A stretch of 5,230 nt of DNA from contig JAHFLI010000092.1 in the NCBI GenBank assembly GCA_023255615.1, forward strand, positions 1 through 5,230. Reading direction: 5' to 3'. Positions 1 through 5,230 of the stretch are shown here, one piece after another. The translations under genes and the position numbers were made by a program. A model generated the notes under the pieces. It ran no database searches. It saw only the letters and a list, made by a program, of their open reading frames with translations, and was not told the DNA's origin. Source of the stretch: Candidatus Woesearchaeota archaeon. GTDB taxonomy: Archaea; Nanobdellota; Nanobdellia; Woesearchaeales; JACQSR01. Each line of letters begins with the position of its first letter. Positions within the stretch are counted from its first letter, which is position 1.

Positions 1-1
1 A

Positions 2-445
2 TATAATGCACGATTTGGAGATCCAGAAACCATGAATGTTCTACCTATTCTGGAAACAGATTTTGTTGAGATCTGTCAATCAATTATCAATGAGGGATTA
101 GGAAAACTTTCTCTTACCTTTCAGAAGAAGGCCACCGTGTGTAAATATGCAGTTCCTCAAGGATACCCGGATCATCCGGTTAAGAATCAAAGAATTGATG
201 TTTCTCATGTTCCAAAAGATGCAAAAATGTATTACGCATCAGCTGATCAAAAAAAAGAGGGACTCATTATGAGTTCATCACGTGCCGTTGCTGTGGTCGG
301 CATTGCATCGTCGATCAATGATGCAGAAAAAATTGCTGAACATGCAGTCTCTTCAATTACAGGTCCCGTATTTCATAGAAAAGATATTGGAACAAAAGCG
401 CTGATTCAAAAAAGAATTGATCATATGAAAAAAATACGCTCATGA
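2..445 (+). CDS. purD: Phosphoribosylamine-glycine ligase (GAR synthetase), C-terminal part
   Basis: Cytoplasmic ATP-grasp enzyme that joins glycine to 5-phosphoribosylamine, with ATP, to give GAR, the second step of purine synthesis. Only the last 147 residues are here; the frame is open to the left edge (first full codon at 2), so the ATG at 32 is internal and not the start. The fragment opens with YNARFGDPETMN, which contains the PurD signature RFGDPE-x-[EQM] and the metal-binding end of the ATP-grasp fold. The C-terminal GARS domain follows, with KATVCKYAVPQGYP (about residues 42-55 of the fragment), SSRAVAVVGI and a closing RKDIGTKALI motif. The KATVCKY-VP-GYP block resembles archaeal PurD more than E. 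coli PurD, from memory of the family. The TGA stop overlaps the next ATG by four bases, which suggests translational coupling. The glycine it needs is a product of the SHMT encoded two genes downstream. Confidence 0.95.
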   Translation, partial: YNARFGDPETMNVLPILETDFVEICQSIINEGLGKLSLTFQKKATVCKYAVPQGYPDHPVKNQRIDVSHVPKDAKMYYASADQKKEGLIMSSSRAVAVVGIASSINDAEKIAEHAVSSITGPVFHRKDIGTKALIQKRIDHMKKIRS

Positions 446-993
446 AGAAAGAACTGCGACTCCGACTTATTAAAAAAAGAAAAGCGCTCAGTGATCACGA
501 AAGAGAAGAGAAAAGCAAGGGAATTCTTAGATGTTTGGAATTGTTACCTGAGATAAAAAAATCAAAATCAGTATTGTGCTACGTTTCAATTCGAGAAGAA
601 GTGTCGACAAGAGAATTTATCGAGAAGAATATCAATACAAAAAAGATAATTGTTCCTGTGATGATTGATAACCAAATAGTACCATGTATACTCTCATCGG
701 TCAATGAACTTTCGCCGGGAAAATTTGGAATTCCAGAACCTATCAATAAAAATAGGTACAACGGAGAGATTGATTGTATCCTTGTTCCGGGGATAGGATT
801 TGATATGGAAGGGTATCGCATCGGGTATGGATATGGACATTACGACATCTTCCTAAGAAATAGAAAGGGAATAAAAATAGGATTGTGTTTTGAAGCCCAA
901 CTCCAAAAAAAGTTCCCTCATGAACAACATGATATCCCTATGAACATCATTATTACTCAAAAAAGAGTTATTCGAGTACAGAAAAATATATAA
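442..993 (+). CDS. 5-formyltetrahydrofolate cyclo-ligase (5,10-methenyl-THF synthetase)
   Basis: Converts 5-formyl-THF to 5,10-methenyl-THF with ATP, the only known salvage of this storage or by-product folate. At 183 residues it has the usual family length. Visible motifs: a basic N-terminal helix (residues 2-30, K-x2-LR-x6-R); CYVSIREEVST (46-56) with the conserved substrate-side Glu; FGIPEP (95-100); the family core VPGIGFD (115-121) followed by GYRIGYGYGHYD (124-135), the G-x-G-x-G-x-YD ATP-binding loop; and a C-terminal HDIPMN-IIT stretch (163-172). The residue after YD is Ile where many bacterial members have Arg; the human enzyme also lacks Arg there, so this is not a defect. The start is the ATG in the ATGA overlap with purD; no clear Shine-Dalgarno precedes it, so coupled translation is likely. 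SHMT makes 5-formyl-THF in a side reaction, which explains the place next to glyA. Symbols used for this family include ygfA, fau and MTHFS. Confidence 0.95.
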   Translation: MKKELRLRLIKKRKALSDHEREEKSKGILRCLELLPEIKKSKSVLCYVSIREEVSTREFIEKNINTKKIIVPVMIDNQIVPCILSSVNELSPGKFGIPEPINKNRYNGEIDCILVPGIGFDMEGYRIGYGYGHYDIFLRNRKGIKIGLCFEAQLQKKFPHEQHDIPMNIIITQKRVIRVQKNI

Positions 994-994
994 A
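981..994 (+). promoter_or_regulatory. Candidate archaeal BRE/TATA element before glyA
   Basis: GAAAAA (981-986) is followed at once by TATATAAA (987-994), which looks like an archaeal BRE plus TATA box and overlaps the TAA stop of the cyclo-ligase gene. The centre of TATAAA (989-994) lies about 25.5 nt before the in-frame ATG at 1017, the spacing expected if transcription began at that ATG to give a leaderless mRNA. The folD-purN junction has the same arrangement with the same distance. AT-rich DNA yields such strings by chance, so this is an inference. It would not act as a promoter if the host is a bacterium. Confidence 0.4.
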
Positions 995-1004
995 GAGTTT
1001 CCTG

Positions 1005-2327
1005 ATGCATAAACCTATGGATTTAATGAGGGATATTACGGAAAGCGATCCCAAAATTGCAGAGTTGATTCAAAAAGAGTTGGGGCGCATACGAGAAGGA
1101 GTAGAACTTATTCCTTCAGAGAATTTTGTTTCTAAGGCAGTGTTACAAGCAATGGGGTCTGTGTTTACGAACAAATATTCAGAAGGATATCCACAAAAAC
1201 GATATTATGGTGGACAAGAATTTGTTGATATCATGGAAGACCTTGCCATCGAACGCGCGAAAAAATTGTTTGGTTGTGAACACGTCAATGTTCAACCCTA
1301 TTCAGGAAGTCCAGCAAATATGGCTGTGTTCTTTGCATTGTTGAACCCAGGGGACCATTACATGGGTCTTGATTTAGTTGCTGGTGGTCATTTAACTCAT
1401 GGAAGTCCGGTCAATTTCTCCGGGAGATTATTTAATGTGCATCCCTACACAGTCGACAAAAAAACACATCTTCTCGATATGGATAGCATTCGAAAGCAAG
1501 CAAAAGAAACAAATCCAAAAATGATTCTTACTGGTCTCACTGCATATCCTCGAAAGATCGATTTCAAAGAATTTCAAGAAATTTGCGACGAAGTAGGCGC
1601 ATATCATTTTTCTGATATTTCTCATATTTCCGGATTGTGCGCAACAGGTGTTCACGAAAGTCCTGTTCCGTTCGCTGATGTAGTAACGACAACTACCCAT
1701 AAAACACTTCGCGGTCCTCGTGGAGCAATAATTATGTGCAAAAAAGAAGATCGGTATAAAAATAAATATCATCCAGAAGGTAAAAAAGATCTCGCATCAT
1801 TAATTGACTTCAATGTATTTCCTGGCATACAAGGTGGTCCTCATGATCATGTGAATGCCGCAAAGGCTGTCGCATTTGAAGAAGCACTGCAACCGAATTT
1901 CAAAGAGTATGCAAAACAAATTGTCAAGAATGCAAAAGCCCTTGCCGATGAATTAATGAAATTAGGTGTTAGTCTGGTAACGAATGGTACGGATAATCAT
2001 TTGATGGTCATTGATTTATCGAAAAAGAATTTGACGGGAAAAGGAAAAGAAATTCAAATGGTGCTTGATGCTGCCAATATTCACACCAATAAAAACACTA
2101 TTCCTTTTGAGCCAGGGAGTCCGTTTAATCCTTCAGGAATCCGTTTGGGAACTCCGGCAGTAACGACGCGAGGTATGAAAGAGAGCGAAATGAAAGTTAT
2201 CGCCAAAGGAATTGCAACCGTCGTTGACCATTACCAAGATGCCCAACGGATTGCAAAAATCAAAACCGAGATTAAAGAGCTTTGTCGAGGATTTCCATTA
2301 TATCCTGGTCTAGGGATACTTCAATGA
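1005..2327 (+). CDS. glyA: Serine hydroxymethyltransferase
   Basis: PLP enzyme interconverting serine + THF with glycine + 5,10-methylene-THF; the glycine suits PurD and the C1 unit suits FolD. 440 residues from this ATG, against about 417 in E. coli and about 480 in eukaryotes. Visible: ELIPSENF (34-41), YSEGYPQKRYYGG (58-70), the PLP-phosphate motif QPYSGSPAN (97-105), GGHLTHG (127-133), D204 and H207 in SDISHISGL, the Schiff-base lysine K233 in TTTTHKTLRGPRG, the QGGPHDH motif (276-282), and the substrate-carboxylate arginine R380 in SGIRLGTPA. All catalytic residues look intact. About ten extra residues lie after the lysine motif (about 250-268). The start is uncertain: ATG 1005 has only a weak AGAG 7 nt upstream, while ATG 1017 fits a leaderless transcript from the TATA-like element; I keep the outer ATG. 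The stop overlaps the folD ATG (ATGA). Confidence 0.97.
   Translation: MHKPMDLMRDITESDPKIAELIQKELGRIREGVELIPSENFVSKAVLQAMGSVFTNKYSEGYPQKRYYGGQEFVDIMEDLAIERAKKLFGCEHVNVQPYSGSPANMAVFFALLNPGDHYMGLDLVAGGHLTHGSPVNFSGRLFNVHPYTVDKKTHLLDMDSIRKQAKETNPKMILTGLTAYPRKIDFKEFQEICDEVGAYHFSDISHISGLCATGVHESPVPFADVVTTTTHKTLRGPRGAIIMCKKEDRYKNKYHPEGKKDLASLIDFNVFPGIQGGPHDHVNAAKAVAFEEALQPNFKEYAKQIVKNAKALADELMKLGVSLVTNGTDNHLMVIDLSKKNLTGKGKEIQMVLDAANIHTNKNTIPFEPGSPFNPSGIRLGTPAVTTRGMKESEMKVIAKGIATVVDHYQDAQRIAKIKTEIKELCRGFPLYPGLGILQ
2312..2316 (+). promoter_or_regulatory. Ribosome binding site of folD
   Basis: AGGGA lies 7 nt before ATG 2324, inside the last codons of glyA. It supports 2324 as the folD start over the in-frame TTG at 2282, which would add 14 residues unlike any FolD N-terminus. 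Confidence 0.55.
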
Positions 2328-3163
2328 GCGCAACTATTATCGATGGACAAAAAATTGCGGAAGAAATGACTGCACAAATAAAAAAAGAATCCTCTTCATT
2401 ATTGCCAAAACCAGGATTAGCGGTCATTATCGTTGGAAAAGATCCTGCTTCTCTTCTGTATGTCAAAAAAAAGGAGAAAGCGTGTCAGCAAGTAGCCTTT
2501 TACTCTGTATTGATTGAACTTCCTGAGGACGTGAGTGAATTAAAACTTCTGAATCAGATCGATGCATTAAACCAAAATAAGAAAATTCATGGCATCTTAG
2601 TACAATTACCACTTCCTGCACATATTAATGAGCGCCTCGTTATCGATTCCATTTACCCCAACAAAGACGTGGATGGATTCACCCCCATTAATATGGGAAA
2701 TCTTCTCGTTGGAGATAATCGCTTAGTTCCATCGACACCTCGCGGCATTATGAAGCTTATTGAATCAACGGGAGTTCACATCTCAGGAAAACATGCAGTC
2801 GTTGTCGGACGCTCAAATATCGTTGGAAAACCCATTTCTTTGTTGCTGCAACAACATGGAGCAACCGTTACCATGTGCCACTCTCGTACCCATCCATTGG
2901 AGTATTACACGAAACAAGCAGATATCCTCGTTAGCGCTGTTGGAAAACCAAAACTTATTTCCGGCTCCATGATAAAAAAAGGAGCTGTCGTAATTGATGT
3001 GGGAATAAACAGTCTCAACAATACGCTCGTTGGAGATGTCGATTTTGAATCAGCATCAACCGTTGCTGGGTTTATCACACCGGTTCCTAAAGGCGTTGGT
3101 CCGATGACGATTGCCTGCCTTCTTGAGAACACGTTGTATGCCTATCGGCAACAACATTTATAA
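2324..3163 (+). CDS. folD: Bifunctional methylene-THF dehydrogenase / methenyl-THF cyclohydrolase
   Basis: Oxidises 5,10-methylene-THF with NAD(P)+ and hydrolyses the methenyl form to 10-formyl-THF, the donor used by PurN and PurH downstream. 279 residues from ATG 2324, close to the family norm. The N-terminal catalytic domain has SLLYVKKKEKAC (43-54) with Y46 and the catalytic lysine K50, then GILVQLPLP (90-98) with Q94, and KDVDGF (114-119) with D117; these align with Y50, K54, Q98 and D121 of E. coli FolD. The nucleotide domain has GRSNIVGKP (162-170) and VIDVGIN (223-229). The C-terminal signature reads PKGVGPMTI (255-263) where the family normally has PGGVGPMTI; the lysine codon AAA is clear and the frame is intact. 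The start is the ATG of the ATGA overlap with glyA, backed by a Shine-Dalgarno. Presence of FolD argues for folate rather than tetrahydromethanopterin as the C1 carrier. Confidence 0.97.
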   Translation: MSATIIDGQKIAEEMTAQIKKESSSLLPKPGLAVIIVGKDPASLLYVKKKEKACQQVAFYSVLIELPEDVSELKLLNQIDALNQNKKIHGILVQLPLPAHINERLVIDSIYPNKDVDGFTPINMGNLLVGDNRLVPSTPRGIMKLIESTGVHISGKHAVVVGRSNIVGKPISLLLQQHGATVTMCHSRTHPLEYYTKQADILVSAVGKPKLISGSMIKKGAVVIDVGINSLNNTLVGDVDFESASTVAGFITPVPKGVGPMTIACLLENTLYAYRQQHL

Positions 3164-3164
3164 A
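3151..3164 (+). promoter_or_regulatory. Candidate archaeal TATA element before purN
   Basis: ACAACATTTATAAA sits across the folD stop codon. TTTATAAA (3157-3164) is a good archaeal TATA box; the A-rich ACAACA before it is a weaker BRE candidate. The centre of TATAAA (3159-3164) is about 25.5 nt before ATG 3187, exactly as at glyA, and there is no Shine-Dalgarno at a normal distance from that ATG. This supports a leaderless purN transcript in an archaeal host. It is inferred from sequence only. Confidence 0.4.
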
Positions 3165-3186
3165 GAGTATTTTGTTGAAATTTCCT

Positions 3187-3798
3187 ATGATTAAACTGGG
3201 CATTCTTGCATCGACCAACGCAACGGACATGCAGGCAATCATTGACGAAATCGAAGATGGATTGCTTGATGCTGAAATTTCTATTGTTATTGTCAATAAA
3301 GAAAAATGCGGGGCTGCTGATCGAGCTCAACGGTACAAAATTCCTATTGTGTTTGTGAGTTCAAAAGATAAAACAACAGAGCAATTTGATCATGAAGTTG
3401 ATCGTCTCCTTAAAGAAAAAGGCGTTGATCTTGTTCTTCTCATTGGATTTATGCGTTTTCTCACTCATTGGTTTGTCTATCGATGGCATTACAAAATAAT
3501 GAACATCCATCCATCTCTCTTGCCAAAATTTGCGGGGGGAATGGATTTAGATGTTCATCAATCTGTCCTTGATGCAGGAGAAAAAGAAACGGGTGCAACA
3601 TTACATTTTGTTGATGAAGGACGAGATACTGGCCCTATTATTTTACAAGAAGTTGTTTCTGTTGATGACGAAGAAACTGCTGATTCATTGAAGAAGAAAG
3701 TTCAGCTCGTTGAGCAGGACATCATTCTAAGAGGTATTCGATTGTTCATGGAAGGAAAAATTAAGGTGGAAAATAATAAAGTCACGGTGATGGAATGA
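3187..3798 (+). CDS. purN: Phosphoribosylglycinamide formyltransferase, 10-formyl-THF dependent (GAR transformylase)
   Basis: Transfers formyl from 10-formyl-THF to GAR, the third purine step, acting on the product of PurD. 203 residues from ATG 3187; E. coli PurN has 212. The catalytic triad is present: N106 and H108 in NIHPSLLP, and D147 in RDTGPIILQ. GFMRFL (87-92) and GATLHFVDEG (136-145) are standard. FAGGMDLDVHQ (115-125) replaces the more common short PGLH turn and marks a distinct subfamily. The N-terminal phosphate-binding loop reads STNATD (9-14) instead of SGNGSN or SGxGTN, so its glycines are missing. In-frame TTG codons at 3172 and 3175 lie upstream, the second 7 nt after AAAGAG; I prefer 3187 because MIKLGILAS matches the first strand of the family and TTG starts are rarer. 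The stop overlaps the purH ATG (ATGA). Most archaea use formate-dependent PurT, so PurN would be notable in an archaeon. Confidence 0.93.
   Translation: MIKLGILASTNATDMQAIIDEIEDGLLDAEISIVIVNKEKCGAADRAQRYKIPIVFVSSKDKTTEQFDHEVDRLLKEKGVDLVLLIGFMRFLTHWFVYRWHYKIMNIHPSLLPKFAGGMDLDVHQSVLDAGEKETGATLHFVDEGRDTGPIILQEVVSVDDEETADSLKKKVQLVEQDIILRGIRLFMEGKIKVENNKVTVME
3786..3791 (+). promoter_or_regulatory. Ribosome binding site of purH
   Basis: GGTGAT, complementary to the ATCACC near the 3' end of 16S rRNA, ends 3 nt before ATG 3795. That spacing is right for the downstream half of a GGAGGTGAT-type site. It lies in the last codons of purN and supports 3795 as the purH start. Confidence 0.6.
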
Positions 3799-5230
3799 GC
3801 AAAATCAAGCGTGCATTGCTTTCTGTCTATAACAAGGAAGGAATAGTTGATTTCGCTAAAGATCTTCAAAAGCTTAACATTGACATTATCTCTTCAGGGG
3901 GTACTGCTCTTCTTCTCAAAAAAAACGGAATTGCTGTTCAAGAAATTTCTGAGTTTACTCAATCACCTGAAATGATGGATGGTCGCGTGAAAACACTTCA
4001 TCCGAAAATTTTTGGAGGAATTTTAGCACGTCGAGACCATCCGAAAGATATTCAAGAAATGAAAAAAAACAATATTAGTCCTATAGATCTTGTTGTTGTT
4101 AATCTCTATCCCTTTGAAGCGATTTCCCAAAAGGAAAAAATTAAGGAAGAGGAAGCGATTGAAAATATCGACATTGGTGGTCCTTCGCTTATTCGAGCGG
4201 CAGCCAAGAATTATAAATATACTGCAGTTGTTGTTGACCCCAAAGAGTATGGAAATATTAGTGAAGAATTAAAGACAAAACAATCTCTCTCGATTGAAAC
4301 ACGATTACGCTTAGCGGCAAAAGCGTTCTCCAATACCTCTCGGTATGATGCACTTATTAACGATTATTTCAGTTCGCTTGCGGACACCAAAGGATTTCCT
4401 GAATTATTGACATTAACCTACAAAAAAGTTGAAGATCTCCGATACGGAGAAAATCCACATCAAAAAGGCGCATTATATCGTGAATTGAAAAAGAAAGAAT
4501 CTTCAGTCTGTTTTTCACACCAATTACATGGAAAACAACTCTCATTCAACAATATCCTTGATGTGAACGAAGCGTTTGAATTGGTAAAAGATTTTTCAGC
4601 GCCAACAGTTGCAATAATTAAGCATACAAATCCCAGCGGAGTGGCAACATCCTCTTCAATTGAGGAAGCGTTTTCTCGAGCATATGAAGCAGATCCGTTG
4701 TCGGCTTTTGGAGGCGTGATTGCGCTGAACAAGCCTTGTAGCAAAAAAGTTGCAGAAAGTATCAACAAAATCTTTGTTGAAGTTGTCATTGCCCCATCAT
4801 TTGATAAGAATGCATTATCGTTGCTCAAAGAGAAAAAGAATATTCGACTTCTTGAAACAGAAGACACGTCGAAATCTGAAGACGGATTTCAAATGAAAAC
4901 AGTAACTGGTGGCGTATTGATTCAATCCAGAAATTGGCCGGTTATTACACCAAAGGATCTTAAAGTCGTGAGCGAGAGAAAACCAACCAAAGAAGAAATC
5001 AGAGATATGCTGTTTGCCTGGGCCGTCAACAAACACGTAAAATCAAACGCCATTGTGTTCGCGAAAGAAAATACAACAGTAGGTATTGGAGCTGGTCAAA
5101 TGTCTCGTGTTGATGCAGTAAAAATCGCTCGGGAAAAATCCCAAGGTCGATCATTAGGTGCCGTGATGGCCTCTGATGCATTTTTTCCATTCCGTGATGG
5201 TATTGATGAAGCAGCAGAAGCAGGTATTGT
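3795..5230 (+). CDS. purH: Bifunctional AICAR transformylase / IMP cyclohydrolase, 3'-truncated by the window
   Basis: Carries out the last two purine steps: formylation of AICAR with 10-formyl-THF, then ring closure to IMP. The frame is open from ATG 3795 to the window end (478 codons); alignment by eye to E. coli PurH (529 residues) leaves about 36-40 residues beyond the edge. The N-terminal MGS-like cyclohydrolase domain shows SSGGTA (33-38), MDGRVKTLHPK (61-71), DLVVVNLYPFE (98-108) and NIDIGGPSLIRAAAKNY (124-140). The transformylase domain shows LRYGENPHQ (215-223), GKQLSFNNILD (246-256), catalytic K276-H277 in KHTNPSG, DPLSAFGG (300-307), VVIAP (330-334), SNAIVFAK (417-424), GIGAGQMSRVDA (430-441) and ASDAFFPFRDGID (459-471). 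The usual KHxNPCG carries Ser for Cys. The start is fixed by the ATGA overlap with purN and a GGTGAT site. Most archaea use PurP and PurO instead, so PurH in an archaeal genome would point to bacterial ancestry. Confidence 0.97.
   Translation, partial: MSKIKRALLSVYNKEGIVDFAKDLQKLNIDIISSGGTALLLKKNGIAVQEISEFTQSPEMMDGRVKTLHPKIFGGILARRDHPKDIQEMKKNNISPIDLVVVNLYPFEAISQKEKIKEEEAIENIDIGGPSLIRAAAKNYKYTAVVVDPKEYGNISEELKTKQSLSIETRLRLAAKAFSNTSRYDALINDYFSSLADTKGFPELLTLTYKKVEDLRYGENPHQKGALYRELKKKESSVCFSHQLHGKQLSFNNILDVNEAFELVKDFSAPTVAIIKHTNPSGVATSSSIEEAFSRAYEADPLSAFGGVIALNKPCSKKVAESINKIFVEVVIAPSFDKNALSLLKEKKNIRLLETEDTSKSEDGFQMKTVTGGVLIQSRNWPVITPKDLKVVSERKPTKEEIRDMLFAWAVNKHVKSNAIVFAKENTTVGIGAGQMSRVDAVKIAREKSQGRSLGAVMASDAFFPFRDGIDEAAEAGI

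Noticed and set aside
1428..1772. Minus-strand open frame of 114 codons
   Set aside because: Antisense to the intact glyA core including the PLP lysine; its Cys- and Phe-rich product looks like a shadow.
2282..2323. Longer folD start at TTG 2282, adding 14 residues
   Set aside because: The extension lies wholly inside glyA and matches no FolD N-terminus. ATG 2324 has an AGGGA site 7 nt upstream and an ATGA overlap like the other junctions.
2465..2472. Run of eight A in folD as a possible slippage or frameshift site
   Set aside because: It encodes the Lys codons by the catalytic K50, the frame is intact on both sides, and similar A-runs are common in this AT-rich DNA.
3172..3186. purN starts at TTG 3172 or 3175
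   Set aside because: Possible, since AAAGAG lies 7 nt before 3175, but ATG 3187 matches the family N-terminus and the leaderless spacing. Kept only as an alternative.
4090..4272. 60-codon + open frame within purH
   Set aside because: Out of frame with purH, which reads through this stretch with the NIDIGGPSLIRAAAKNY motif; there is no sign of a frameshift or separate gene.
4460..4867. Minus-strand open frame of 135 codons
   Set aside because: Lies antisense inside purH, whose + frame has recognisable PurH motifs throughout; the antisense product shows no family motif.
4841..4900. Possible domain insertion in the PurH transformylase region
   Set aside because: By-eye alignment to E. coli PurH needs no large gap here; the low-similarity stretch (about residues 350-368) matches a variable region of the family.

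Overview
The window is a dense, one-strand run of six metabolic genes, all on + and with almost no intergenic DNA: the 3' end of purD, a 5-formyltetrahydrofolate cyclo-ligase gene, glyA, folD, purN and a purH that runs off the right edge. Three junctions are ATGA stop/start overlaps (442-445, 2324-2327, 3795-3798). The other two have 11 nt (cyclo-ligase to glyA) and about 23 nt (folD to purN). I see no RNA gene, mobile element, CRISPR array, long repeat or terminator hairpin, and no gap above 300 bases.

The genes form one pathway module. GlyA (SHMT) turns serine + THF into glycine and 5,10-methylene-THF. The glycine is the substrate of PurD. FolD oxidises and hydrolyses methylene-THF to 10-formyl-THF. 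PurN and PurH, the two formyl-transfer steps of de novo IMP synthesis, use that donor. The cyclo-ligase returns 5-formyl-THF, a by-product that can inhibit folate enzymes, to the active pool. Purine genes and the supply of their one-carbon donor are therefore physically interleaved.

Organism: DNA is AT-rich (about 40% GC by eye, not computed) and genes are tightly packed. The PurD C-terminus looks archaeal to me. Two junctions carry archaeal-style TATA elements at the right distance for leaderless starts. PurN, PurH and FolD are of the folate-dependent kind usual in bacteria. The best reading is a small-genome archaeon of the DPANN type (Woesearchaeota/Pacearchaeota-like) with bacterial-type purine and folate genes. 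A Patescibacteria (CPR) bacterium is the main alternative and cannot be excluded from this window.

No undescribed system is evident. The points most worth a second look are a parallel leader shared by glyA and purN, an altered phosphate-binding loop in PurN, a changed signature in FolD, and an SHMT with eukaryote-like motifs and insertion.
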